Assembly: GCA_045642025.1 (NCBI GenBank)
Contig: JAZUIB010000003.1
Location: forward strand, 1 to 27,599
DNA: 27,599 bases
Origin: Equadaptatus sp045642025
GTDB lineage: Bacteria; Synergistota; Synergistia; Synergistales; Synergistaceae
Reading direction: 5' to 3'
Shown one piece after another: positions 13,941 through 22,476 of this stretch. The notes beneath the pieces were generated by a model, which did not search any database, was not told the DNA's origin, and saw nothing but the letters and a program-made list of their open reading frames with translations. The position numbers and the translations under genes are program-made. Within the stretch, counting starts at the first letter, position 1, and each line of letters begins with the position of its first letter.

Positions 13941-15245
13941 TTAAAGCAATTTTGTCCCGCATTCAGGGCAAAATTTTGTACTCTGTTCTATTTCCTTACC
14001 GCAGTTAGCGCATTTTTTGATTAGTGCAGCTCCGCATTCAGGGCAAAATTTAGCTTCTGGGGTAATTGCAGCTCCGCATTTAGGACACGGTTGAGGGAGT
14101 GTTTTGCCGCAGGCAGCACATACTTTTGCGTTATCATCTAAATCAGCGCCGCAGAACGGACACGGATTATAGTGGTCACCGCACTGAGGGCAGAATTTAG
14201 CAGTCTTCGGATATTCTGTACCACATTTATTACAAGTAATCATATCTGCAGATTTTTTGTTTTCTCTTGTGCTTGTATCTTCTGTATCTTCACCGCAGTG
14301 TCCGCAGAATCTAATACTGACAGGCATATCGCGGCCGCATTTAGGGCAGCGCTTCATTGGGGCTGTATTGATATTCTGCGCCAATGTACCCATCTGGTTG
14401 CCCATAGGAGCACCTATTCCAACTCCCATTCCCAAACCTATGCTAGCCCCCATTAGACCAGCCTGCCCAGAGCTCGGATTTGTGGCAGCACCTTCCAGTG
14501 TATCAAATGACCGCTCTTGAACATAGCTGTATCCAATAATATCCATCTCTGCACGCTTTGATAAAGCATCGCGGAGTTTAACAACTGCAGGGTCACTTTC
14601 TGGAACGTTAATATCGTTAACATAGAAGTTAATCAATCCAATGCCATAGTCGCTGAATATCTTTCCCATACGCTCTTTAAGAAATTCTGAAAGTTCATCA
14701 AGATATGCATTGATTTCAAGAATACTTACCTGTTTTTTAACCAAATACTGTGATATTGCATCTTTTGCTTTTGTTAAATAAAGACCTTTGAAATACAACT
14801 GTATGTCTGCTTTATTAAATCCATGAAGCGTACCTACAAGTTTCATAAGAAATTTTCTTGAGTCTTCTATTTTAATACCAAACTGTCCAAAAGCACGCAC
14901 AGATATAAGCAGCTTATATTTAGGATCCTGTAACTGTATCGGCGAACTGGTTCCCCATTTTATATCAAGAGAATGTATTTTGTTTACATACCATACTTCA
15001 GCAGTGAACGGTGATTTACCGCCAAACGGAATATTAACAATTTTGTTTAAAATCGGGATATTGGCAGTATCAAGAGTATGTCTGCCTGGCCCCATCAAGT
15101 CACAGGCCTGACCGCCTTTAAACAGTATTGCTTCCTGTGATTCATTAACTATCACCTGCGTCCATGTTCCTAACTCCTGACAAGGGAACTTCCACGCAAA
15201 TGTTTCCGGCCCGCCGTCATATTTGACAACATTAATTATAGCCAC
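13941..15245 (-). CDS. SPFH/virion-core-like protein with five C-terminal zinc ribbons
   Basis: The 434-residue product has an SPFH (Band 7) domain over roughly residues 1-250, including GGQACDLMGPGRHTLDTANI, FGGKSPFTAEVWYVNK and GLINFYVNDINVPESDPAVV. A Gly/Met-rich linker follows near 260-295. Then come five zinc ribbons, each with two CxxC pairs: CPKC/CGHC, CNKC/CPQC, CPFC/CAAC, CPKC/CPEC, CANC/CPEC. It matches the YdjI type, SPFH proteins that oligomerise at membranes. The start is the GTG at 15245, because AAAGGAG at 15254-15260 is eight bases upstream; the GTG at 15254 lies inside that site. It is the first gene after the promoter at 15367-15396, so it probably leads the unit. Confidence 0.93.
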   Translation of the reverse strand: MAIINVVKYDGGPETFAWKFPCQELGTWTQVIVNESQEAILFKGGQACDLMGPGRHTLDTANIPILNKIVNIPFGGKSPFTAEVWYVNKIHSLDIKWGTSSPIQLQDPKYKLLISVRAFGQFGIKIEDSRKFLMKLVGTLHGFNKADIQLYFKGLYLTKAKDAISQYLVKKQVSILEINAYLDELSEFLKERMGKIFSDYGIGLINFYVNDINVPESDPAVVKLRDALSKRAEMDIIGYSYVQERSFDTLEGAATNPSSGQAGLMGASIGLGMGVGIGAPMGNQMGTLAQNINTAPMKRCPKCGRDMPVSIRFCGHCGEDTEDTSTRENKKSADMITCNKCGTEYPKTAKFCPQCGDHYNPCPFCGADLDDNAKVCAACGKTLPQPCPKCGAAITPEAKFCPECGAALIKKCANCGKEIEQSTKFCPECGTKLL

Positions 15246-15366
15246 TGTCAACACTCCTTTTTATAATGATGTTACTAATATAATATATTTTTTTGATAAT
15301 TTAATGTACTTGCAGTCCAATCATACTATAGCAAAACATTCGTACATGGAAAGTACTTCGCCAATT

Positions 15367-15396
15367 ATTATAATTTAGTATATTTTATGTTGTCAA
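15367..15396 (-). promoter_or_regulatory. Strong promoter of the SPFH/zinc-ribbon unit
   Basis: On the minus strand TTGACA (15391-15396) and TATAAT (15367-15372) are both perfect and 18 bases apart. The RNA start should lie near 15360, giving a leader of about 115 bases before the GTG at 15245. No T-box, riboswitch or attenuator is evident in the AT-rich leader. Confidence 0.7.
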
Positions 15397-15670
15397 TTAC
15401 ATTTTTACACAATATGTGTATTTACCAGCATTTAAAATTTAAAATTTATAATTTATTTTTTTACAAATGCATTGCCGCTTATCTGCGACTATTCATCTAC
15501 ATAGCTTCTAGGACTTATGAATATTGCATATTTTTTCGTCAATTATATCGATTCCCTCTCTGTTATAGTAAACAGATCCCTGCAGAAGACATTTTTTCTT
15601 CAGTATATTTTGCAAAACAAATGTTTCATGTTCAATGGCAAATGTAACGTGCCTGTACAGCAACAAATAT

Positions 15671-16030
15671 TTATTTTATACAGTCTTCGTCAAGGTTATA
15701 ATATTTTACAGTTGCTTTGAATATTCTCTCATTATTTTTCAGTTTGACACGTCTGCTGTAATTAAGATTGAGTTTCTGTTCACCAATATATACTGCAATG
15801 TATGTTTATTCAGTATTGATTGTTACATTTTCTGAAAATTTACTACTGAAATGTACAGTTGTTTTCATATTGCTTTTGAATTTTCCGTTGACCGAAAGTG
15901 CTTTTTCTGTCAGAACCTTTGAACAATGTATCTCGTTCTGGTTTTCGTAGTCCGTTAGCGGTCCTTCGGAAAGTCTGTATTCTTCTCACGTCTTAACTAA
16001 TTTTACTGGTTCGTTTTTGTGTTTCTCTCA
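15671..16030 (-). pseudogene. Decayed gene of unknown function
   Basis: One minus-strand frame reads as protein except for stops: it carries EEYRLSEGPLTDYENQNEIH, KVLTEKALSVNGKFKSN and FSSKFSENVTINTE, then a TAA (15806-15808), and continues with TYIAVYIGEQKLNLNYSRRV to a TAA at 15671-15673. A TGA at 15986-15988 separates an upstream piece (HKNEPVKLVKT). Beta-rich and Lys/Asn-rich, it could have been a secreted or surface protein, but no family is recognisable. It occupies about half of the 880 bases between the V-ATPase and the SPFH gene; the rest is AT-rich with no supported gene. Confidence 0.5.
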
Positions 16031-16090
16031 TCTTATTTGGGTCTTACAACGAGAAGACTTTTAATAGAACAATAATGCTATATAAAATTT

Positions 16091-16120
16091 AAGACAGCCT
16101 TCCGAAAGGAAGGCTGTCTT
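16091..16120 (-). terminator. V-ATPase operon terminator
   Basis: A perfect 13-bp stem (AAGACAGCCTTCC with its complement) around GAAA lies six bases past the ntpD stop. On the minus strand the hairpin is followed by TTAAATTTTATAT. Confidence 0.8.
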
Positions 16121-16126
16121 TGTCTG

Positions 16127-16753
16127 TTAGTGGTTTCTGACGATGTCTTTGATTACCATGAGTCGGCTGAGTGTAGAGCGTTCTTGTTCTTCGAGTTTCA
16201 TCGAGATGGAATGCACCGCTTCGGTGAACTGTGGTATCATAACATGCTCTAGCGCGTTGACGCGACGTCTCGTGCGTTCGATTTCAAGAGACATCGATTT
16301 CAGTGCCTTTTCGTCTGCGGCAAGTCTGACAAGTTGCGGCATGATGGTAATAAATTGTTCAAGCGCAACATCAAAACTGCCGGGGGATATTCCAAGTCCG
16401 TAGCTGAGTTCTGTTGACTGCGGCGGAATTTCAAATACAGGCACTTTAACACTCATTATGTTTTTGTAGGTCGCATTTACCTGAAGGTTACCACCGGAAC
16501 ACATAAGGGTCTGGTCAAGGATTTCGGGAAGTGTCTGCGCGCTGGCGAGAAGGAAACCTTTGTAACAACTGCCTATCTCGTTTTCTATTTCTTTGCGCAG
16601 TTTCCAAACTGCTTTCGCGCGTTCAAGGAATTCTTTTACGAGCGCATCCTGTTTGTCTTTGAGTAGTTTGTGTCCGCGTTTAGCAACCACGAGCTTTCTC
16701 TTGATACGGGAAAGCTCCATGCGATTGGGGTTAACGTTCAGTGCCTTTACCAT
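16127..16753 (-). CDS. ntpD: V-type ATPase subunit D (central stalk)
   Basis: The 208-residue protein forms the rotating central shaft with subunit F inside the A3B3 head. The family's N-terminal helix is clear (NPNRMELSRIKRKLVVAKRG, then HKLLKDKQDALVKEFL), as is the C-terminal partner helix (RRRVNALEHVMIPQFTEAVH). The length is normal for subunit D. AGGTGA is six bases before the ATG and overlaps the end of the B gene, so the two are translationally coupled. It is the last gene of the operon, with the terminator right behind it. The H and J genes that follow in E. hirae are not here. Confidence 0.95.
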   Translation of the reverse strand: MVKALNVNPNRMELSRIKRKLVVAKRGHKLLKDKQDALVKEFLERAKAVWKLRKEIENEIGSCYKGFLLASAQTLPEILDQTLMCSGGNLQVNATYKNIMSVKVPVFEIPPQSTELSYGLGISPGSFDVALEQFITIMPQLVRLAADEKALKSMSLEIERTRRRVNALEHVMIPQFTEAVHSISMKLEEQERSTLSRLMVIKDIVRNH

Positions 16754-16763
16754 TGAAGGTCAC

Positions 16764-18170
16764 CTATGCTTCTTTGTCGAGTACTGCGCCAAGCAGGTAT
16801 TTTTCGATGTATTCGTCTCTTACGCGTTTGAGTTCACGTTTCGGAACGATTGTAAGAAGCTTCCAGCCGAGTGCAAGTGTCTGTTCGATTGTTCTGTTCT
16901 CATATTCGCCCTGACGTACGTATTCATCTTCAAAGCGATCTGAGAATTTTGCAAATGCTTTGTCTTCTTCGCTGAGTGCGGATTCACCGAGGATAACCGC
17001 AAGTTCTTTTGCGTCTTTTCCGCGTGAGTAGGCAGCAAAGAGCTGATTCATAAGGTCTGCGTGGTCCTCGCGTGTTTTGCCTTTGCCTATACCTTTGTCT
17101 TTCAGTCGTGAAAGAGATGGCATAACGTCAACCGGCGGATAGATGCCTTTGAGGTGAAGTGCGCGTGAAAGGATAATCTGTCCTTCAGTTATATAGCCTG
17201 TAAGGTCAGGAATCGGATGCGTTTTGTCATCTTCAGGCATTGTAAGTATCGGAAGCTGCGTAATTGAGCCTTCTCTGCCGCTGAGTCTGCCTGCTCGTTC
17301 GTACATAGTGGCAAGGTCAGTGTAGAGGTAGCCCGGATATCCGCGGCGTCCTGGGACTTCTTTGCGTGCTGCGGAGATTTCGCGAAGAGCTTCGCAGTAG
17401 TTTGTAAGGTCTGTGAGTATGACAAGGACGTGCATACCGTGCTCAAATGCAAGGTATTCTGCGCATGTCAAGGCAAGTCTCGGCGTTGCGATACGTTCGA
17501 TTGCAGGGTCGTCCGCAAGGTTGACAAACATAACGGTGCGTTCGAGTGCGCCTGTTTTACGGAAGTCCTCCATGAAGAAGCTGGCTTCTTCGTATGTAAT
17601 ACCCATGGCTGCAAATACAACAGCAAAATTGCCCGCGCTGCCGCCGAGAACTGTTGCTTGGCGTGCAATCTGCGCTGCCATGCGGTTGTGCGGCATACCT
17701 GAGCCTGAGAATATTGGAAGTTTCTGTCCGCGAACAAGTGGGTTCATGCCGTCGATTGTTGAGATACCTGTCTGTATGAATTCTGACGGGTAGTCGCGTG
17801 AGAATGGATTCATCGGGTTTCCGTTTACATCAAGGCTTGTTTCGGCAAGTATCGGCGCACCTCCGTCAATGGGAGCGCCTCGTCCGTTGAATATGCGACC
17901 AAGCATATCTTTTGAAACAGGGAGTTTGAGAACGTCTCCAAGGAAACGTACTTTTGTTGACGCAACGTCAATGCCCGAACTGCCTTCGTAAACCTGTACG
18001 AGGGCTTTATCTCCGTCAAGTTCAAGAACTTTGCCGCGGCGCTTTTCGCCGTTTGCAAGGCGTATTTCAGCAAGTTCATCGTAGCTGACGTCTCCGACGC
18101 GTTCAACCATCATAAGAGGGCCGGAAAGGTTGGAAACGGTTTTATACTCCTTAGGCAACATTTGTATCAC
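16764..18170 (-). CDS. ntpB: V-type ATPase subunit B (non-catalytic)
   Basis: The 468-residue subunit alternates with A in the A3B3 head and contributes to the nucleotide sites without full catalysis. As expected it lacks a canonical P-loop, with FSGSGMPHNRMAAQIARQA at that place. Other marks are SDRFEDEYVRQG, the GYLYTDLATMYERAGR segment and LPILTMPEDDKTHPIPDLTG. Residues 1-80 form the beta barrel that starts KTVSNLSGPLMMVERV. Its start overlaps the end of the A gene by 20 bases, with the RBS inside that gene. Length is normal for the family. Confidence 0.97.
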   Translation of the reverse strand: MIQMLPKEYKTVSNLSGPLMMVERVGDVSYDELAEIRLANGEKRRGKVLELDGDKALVQVYEGSSGIDVASTKVRFLGDVLKLPVSKDMLGRIFNGRGAPIDGGAPILAETSLDVNGNPMNPFSRDYPSEFIQTGISTIDGMNPLVRGQKLPIFSGSGMPHNRMAAQIARQATVLGGSAGNFAVVFAAMGITYEEASFFMEDFRKTGALERTVMFVNLADDPAIERIATPRLALTCAEYLAFEHGMHVLVILTDLTNYCEALREISAARKEVPGRRGYPGYLYTDLATMYERAGRLSGREGSITQLPILTMPEDDKTHPIPDLTGYITEGQIILSRALHLKGIYPPVDVMPSLSRLKDKGIGKGKTREDHADLMNQLFAAYSRGKDAKELAVILGESALSEEDKAFAKFSDRFEDEYVRQGEYENRTIEQTLALGWKLLTIVPKRELKRVRDEYIEKYLLGAVLDKEA

Positions 18171-19944
18171 CTCCGGTTGTTACTTTGCCAATCGCACGTT
18201 TGATTTCATCTTCAAGCTGATCGAGTTTTTCAAGTTCTGTTTCGAGCGTGTAACGCATACGGGCAATCTGGTCGCGAACGTCAAGTTCAGTTACCGCTGT
18301 AAGCTGCGCGCCGCGTTTGAGTGCCTGCATTGCAAGATGATGGAACGTGAGGATGTTTCTGAGCATCTTGAACTGTTTGTCCATTGACGCATAGGTGTCA
18401 ATTTCATGGAAGGAATTCTGATGCAGAAAGTCTTCGCGTATTGATTTTGAGGTTTCAAGCACCATGCGTTCTTCTTTTGAAAGAGCGTCTATACCGACAA
18501 GACGCACGATTTCGTTAAGTTTGTCTTCGTCTTCGAGAAGTCCCATGGCTTCAGTGCGCGCCGTGCTCCATTCGCCGTCATAGATTGCATCCCAGTATTC
18601 GCCAAGTGTCTGAGCATAGAGCGAATAGCTCGTGAGCCAGTTAACTGCCGGGAAATGGCGCTGATATGCAAGCGCTGAATCAAGTCCCCAGAAAACTTTG
18701 GTAACGCGGAAGGTGTTCTGTGTGACAGGTTCTGAAAGGTCACCGCCCGGAGGTGAAACTGCGCCGATAACAGAAACAGCACCTTCTCTGCCGTCTTTTC
18801 CAAGGCAGATTGCACGGCCTGCGCGTTCGTAGAAGGATGCAAGTCGCGTACCGAGGTATGCAGGGTATCCTTCTTCACCGGGCATTTCTTCGAGTCGTCC
18901 TGACATTTCGCGAAGCGCTTCCGCCCAGCGTGAGGTTGAGTCTGCCATGAGAGCGACTGAGTAACCCATGTCGCGGAAATATTCTGCGATTGTGATGCCT
19001 GTATAAACGGAAGCTTCACGGGCTGCAACCGGCATATTGGACGTGTTTGCTATAAGAAGTGTACGTTTCATAAGCGGTTGCCCCGAGTTCGGGTCAATGA
19101 GTTCGGGGAACTCGCGAAGAACGTCGGTCATTTCATTGCCGCGTTCGCCGCAGCCGATATAAACAACGATTTCGGCATTTGCCCATTTTGCAAGCTGGTG
19201 CTGAATAACTGTTTTGCCGCTTCCAAAAGGCCCAGGAACACAAGCTGTGCCTCCGCGGGCGATAGGGAAGAACATGTCAACAACGCGCTGACCTGTTGTA
19301 AGAGGAATTTCAGGAGCAAGGCGTTTTACAACGGGACGCGCTTTACGCACAGGCCATCTCTGGAGCATAGCGACGTCATGGTCTGTGCCTTTTTCGTCTG
19401 TGATAACGGCGATTGTTTCTTCAACGTTGAAGTCGCCGCTTTTTATTTCTTTGACTTTTCCTTTGAGTCCGACAGGAACCATAACCTTGTGGTCAACAAG
19501 GATTGTTTCCTTTACGATGCCGAGGAAGTCACCCTCTGCCACTTCATCGCCTGCTTTGACAAGCGGTTTGAAGTCCCAGCGTTTTTCACGGTCGATTGCT
19601 GGAACACTGATGCCGCGAAGGATATACGGTGACTTTGCGGCACGTTCAATGCTTTCGAGTGGACGCTGAATTCCGTCGTAGAACTGTTCAATAAGACCGG
19701 GCGCCAGCTCAACGCTGAGCGGCTGACCGGTTGAAACTACAGGCTCACCTGTTGCAAGACCTGACGTTTCTTCATAAACCTGAAGCGACGCTGTGTCGCC
19801 TTTAAGCTCGATAATTTCACCAACAAGCTCTGCTTTGCCGACCTTGCAGACGTCAGACATGCTTGCGCCTGTCATGCCGCTTGCAATAACAAGAGGGCCT
19901 GATATTTTTGAAATATATCCTGTAATGTTTTTAGGAGCAGCCAT
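18151..19944 (-). CDS. ntpA: V-type ATPase subunit A (catalytic)
   Basis: The 597-residue catalytic subunit hydrolyses or makes ATP. It has the N-terminal beta barrel (ITGYISKISGPLVIASGM), the A-specific insert near 115-190, and the P-loop GPFGSGKT at 238-245. The GERG motif (YIGCGERGNEMTDV) and the SRWAEALREMSGRLEEMPGE segment with catalytic-site residues are intact. EGYPAYLGTRLASFYERAGR follows. All key motifs are present, so the enzyme should work. It lies between F (23 bases upstream) and B (overlapping), in the E. hirae order. Confidence 0.98.
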   Translation of the reverse strand: MAAPKNITGYISKISGPLVIASGMTGASMSDVCKVGKAELVGEIIELKGDTASLQVYEETSGLATGEPVVSTGQPLSVELAPGLIEQFYDGIQRPLESIERAAKSPYILRGISVPAIDREKRWDFKPLVKAGDEVAEGDFLGIVKETILVDHKVMVPVGLKGKVKEIKSGDFNVEETIAVITDEKGTDHDVAMLQRWPVRKARPVVKRLAPEIPLTTGQRVVDMFFPIARGGTACVPGPFGSGKTVIQHQLAKWANAEIVVYIGCGERGNEMTDVLREFPELIDPNSGQPLMKRTLLIANTSNMPVAAREASVYTGITIAEYFRDMGYSVALMADSTSRWAEALREMSGRLEEMPGEEGYPAYLGTRLASFYERAGRAICLGKDGREGAVSVIGAVSPPGGDLSEPVTQNTFRVTKVFWGLDSALAYQRHFPAVNWLTSYSLYAQTLGEYWDAIYDGEWSTARTEAMGLLEDEDKLNEIVRLVGIDALSKEERMVLETSKSIREDFLHQNSFHEIDTYASMDKQFKMLRNILTFHHLAMQALKRGAQLTAVTELDVRDQIARMRYTLETELEKLDQLEDEIKRAIGKVTTGGDTNVA

Positions 19945-19967
19945 ATATTTCGCCTTCCCTTTCTCTG

Positions 19968-20303
19968 CTAATTGTCGCCAAAGATGTCCATGCCGACCGC
20001 GCGTTCGACGGTTTTTCGAATCGCTTCAAGTCCTATTCCCATGGAGCCGCTTTGGTTTGGTACAGGTATAATGCACATATCTGAAGTGCTGTCTATATCT
20101 TTGATGATGTCCGTGTTTGTGGCATAAACTGCTTCTTCGACAAATACAGCCACATAGCGTTCTCCCGAAAAATTCGTGAGGATACCATAGAGTGAGCTTT
20201 TGTTTTCCTCTGTAATGACAACTGTGTCAAGTCCGATTGCTTTGAACGGAAGCACGCTGTCGTAGCTGCCTATTGCAGCCATTTTTGACGTATTATCCGG
20301 CAT
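19968..20303 (-). CDS. ntpG: V-type ATPase subunit F
   Basis: Subunit F (NtpG in E. hirae) binds subunit D in the central stalk. The 111-residue product has the expected short Rossmann-like pattern: MAAIGSYDSVLPFKAIGLDT, then VAVFVEEAVYATNTDIIKDI and PVPNQSGSMGIGLEAIRKTV. Its ATG at 20303 overlaps the end of the C gene by 11 bases, with AAGGAGG ten bases upstream. A start at the internal MAAIG would lose that site. Confidence 0.93.
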   Translation of the reverse strand: MPDNTSKMAAIGSYDSVLPFKAIGLDTVVITEENKSSLYGILTNFSGERYVAVFVEEAVYATNTDIIKDIDSTSDMCIIPVPNQSGSMGIGLEAIRKTVERAVGMDIFGDN

Positions 20304-21306
20304 TGCGCAGCAACCTCCTTACTTGACTGTTGTCTTTTCCGTCTTTCGAAACTAAAATCATGCGGATATTTTTGATTTCTGTTTCCTTTTTCAGAAGGTA
20401 AGCTAGTACGTTCTCCGCAGCAGGCGCACCTTTGCAGGTTTTTGCCAACTGTTCAATGCAGAATTCGTCGAGTGCCTTTTCCAAACCAAGGATAAGTTCG
20501 GAGAAGTTGTCTGAAGCATCAATTTTTCCAAGCACTGTACCGAGGTCAGAGAAAACAAGCGCTCTTGACCAGCTTTCAAACGGCTCTGCTATAAGTGCCG
20601 CAAGCTGCTGTACTGAGATATTTCCACCTTCGTAGAGGAACGGCAGCGCGCGTGCAGCATCGTAGCCAAAGCGTTTAAGCCTAAGCAGCGAACGAATGTT
20701 TTCACCATCGATTTTTGCTCGCACCCAAGCGATTATGCCGGGCATTTCAAGTTCGCGCGCCAGCCAAAGCATCGCAGCAAACAGCCCTTTGTCAAGCAAA
20801 CGTTCAACCTCAAGAATATCATGATTTTGTTCCCAAAGAGCAACAATCTGCGGAACAAGAAGATTGAGACCGTACGGCAGCAGTGCGTATTCTTCTGTCT
20901 CAATTTTTGAAACAAGTTCGTCAACCGGATAGGAAGCAAGAGAGGTGAGCAGATCAAGTCTCTGTTTTCCGCCCTCTTTTTTGTTAAATCCGCTTTTGAG
21001 CATGACCTTAACGTTATGGAAATCATACTGCAGTCTGAGGATGTTTACAAGCTCTTTGTCCGGTACAAATGAACGAAGTTCTTCATAGGTAGCAAGCAGG
21101 TCGGCTTCAAGCGCTTTTTCGTAATTTATTACTCCGCCTGACTGAGCCGCCAGCGACGCGGAATAGGAAGTCTCTTCAAGTACCTTGAGTGTCGCCTGAA
21201 TATCTTCCGCATCAAGCATTCGCTGTATTACTGCGGCGTCAAGAAGACGAAGCTCCATTGCACGAATGCGTGCCGAGCAGTAGCCGTAAGCTTCCTGACG
21301 TGACAT
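20293..21306 (-). CDS. ntpC: V-type ATPase subunit C (d-type)
   Basis: This 337-residue, almost all-helical subunit sits on the proteolipid ring and joins it to the central stalk. The family opening is seen (YGYCSARIRAMELRLLDAAV), as are NILRLQYDFHNVKVMLKSGF and the three-fold repeated helical layout with ENIRSLLRLKRFGYDAA. The end, LKKETEIKNIRMILVSKDG, is typical. It is followed by F with an 11-base overlap, and preceded by E with an 11-base gap. Confidence 0.95.
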   Translation of the reverse strand: MSRQEAYGYCSARIRAMELRLLDAAVIQRMLDAEDIQATLKVLEETSYSASLAAQSGGVINYEKALEADLLATYEELRSFVPDKELVNILRLQYDFHNVKVMLKSGFNKKEGGKQRLDLLTSLASYPVDELVSKIETEEYALLPYGLNLLVPQIVALWEQNHDILEVERLLDKGLFAAMLWLARELEMPGIIAWVRAKIDGENIRSLLRLKRFGYDAARALPFLYEGGNISVQQLAALIAEPFESWSRALVFSDLGTVLGKIDASDNFSELILGLEKALDEFCIEQLAKTCKGAPAAENVLAYLLKKETEIKNIRMILVSKDGKDNSQVRRLLRNAG

Positions 21307-21317
21307 TAAAGCACCTC

Positions 21318-21899
21318 CTATGCCGTCGGGAAAAGACGTTTAATAACGTCGGTTTCCTTCTGTTCCTGTGCGACCTGAAGAAGCATATCCCATGAGCAGT
21401 TGGCAATTATTTTGTCATGCTCAAGGATAAAACCTCCGCTGATGTCTGCTTTGTCTTCTGAAAGCACAAGAGCTGCGCCCGCTTTTTTGTTGTAGGCATC
21501 AACCCATGCTTTGTCAATGTATTTTTCGTCTGCGGAAAGCTGAAGTTCTCCTTCTTTTGCGCCGAGTTCGTCAAGCAGTCTCTCACAGAAGTCAAGATAA
21601 TCGTCCTTCGAAAGATTGCTGAGTTGTTCAAGCGCTGCTTTATAAACGTCAGCTATAAGATTGCGTTTTGCCTGAAGCTGCATTTTGTTAATGTCAAGTC
21701 CGGCAACAATCTCCCTGCGACGGAAAATTTCAGGACGCTCAGCGTCAAAGCGCGCCTTGAAATCAGCACGGATGCTTTCACATTCGGCTTCTGATTTCTT
21801 CAGTTGCACAGCTGAGTCTTCTCTTGCTTCCGCAAGAATCTTGTCAGCTTCGCCCTGCGCGTCCTTTTTGATTTTTTCCGTAATCTGAGCCAAAGACAT
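21318..21899 (-). CDS. ntpE: V-type ATPase subunit E (peripheral stalk)
   Basis: The 193-residue protein pairs with the G/H-type subunit to make the peripheral stalks that hold the head still. The N-terminal half is a long charged coiled coil (QITEKIKKDAQGEADKILAE), the C-terminal half a globular alpha-beta part ending GGFILEHDKIIANCSWDMLL. Length is normal. It sits 13 bases after the K gene stop. Confidence 0.93.
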   Translation of the reverse strand: MSLAQITEKIKKDAQGEADKILAEAREDSAVQLKKSEAECESIRADFKARFDAERPEIFRRREIVAGLDINKMQLQAKRNLIADVYKAALEQLSNLSKDDYLDFCERLLDELGAKEGELQLSADEKYIDKAWVDAYNKKAGAALVLSEDKADISGGFILEHDKIIANCSWDMLLQVAQEQKETDVIKRLFPTA

Positions 21900-21912
21900 A
21901 GTCTTTACCCGA

Positions 21913-22410
21913 TTAGAATTTACCGATACCGGTCAGCATAAGAATACTGACAAGAAGTCCGAAAACGGCGTAGGTTTCGCACATGGCGGGAAGGATGACC
22001 GCTTTACCGATTTCTTCCGGAGGTTTTGAAATCATAAGGATTGATGCTGCAGATGATTTGCCCTGCCAAATGGCTGAATAGAAGCCAACAATTGCGATAG
22101 GAAGGCATGACAGTCCAATTCCGAGACCTTTCCAAAGTCCGCAAAGCTCGCCGGCGCCGAGAAGTCCCGCATTCTGAAGAGCGAGAACCGCAACGAGAAG
22201 TCCATAGATACCCTGTGTGCCTGGGAGTGCAAGAAGAACGAGTGCGTAACCAAATTTCTTCGGGTCCTCAGTCATAATTCCTGCTGCCGCCTCATTTGCA
22301 AGGCCTATGCCCCATGCAGAGCCTGCGCCTGCAAAACCTACTGCCAAAGCTGCGCCTAATACTGCAAGAACAGGACCCAACTGCTGTGTCATTGCTGAAA
22401 TAACGTCCAT
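21913..22410 (-). CDS. ntpK: V-type ATPase proteolipid subunit K, sodium-type
   Basis: The 165-residue protein has two fused helical hairpins, as in E. hirae NtpK, and forms the membrane rotor. The ion site looks sodium-specific: Thr65, Gln66 and Tyr69 in helix two (LPGTQGIYG), Gln116 in helix three (IWQGKSSA) and Glu145 in helix four (CETYAVFG). These match E. hirae Thr64, Gln65, Tyr68, Gln110 and Glu139 with offsets of one and six. The first hairpin lacks a carboxylate, so there is one ion site per subunit. GGAGG is seven bases before the ATG. There is no signal peptide. Confidence 0.95.
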   Translation of the reverse strand: MDVISAMTQQLGPVLAVLGAALAVGFAGAGSAWGIGLANEAAAGIMTEDPKKFGYALVLLALPGTQGIYGLLVAVLALQNAGLLGAGELCGLWKGLGIGLSCLPIAIVGFYSAIWQGKSSAASILMISKPPEEIGKAVILPAMCETYAVFGLLVSILMLTGIGKF

Positions 22411-22476
22411 AAGATTACCTCCGTTGTTGTGATTTGAATTTGATTTTATGTTAATTATGAAACTTGTGCGCTTTGA

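Noticed and set aside
15387..15835. Several short plus-strand frames between the SPFH promoter and the V-ATPase
   Set aside because: They are Phe/Ile/Tyr-rich products of AT-rich DNA with no ribosome sites; part is antisense to the decayed gene at 15671-16030.
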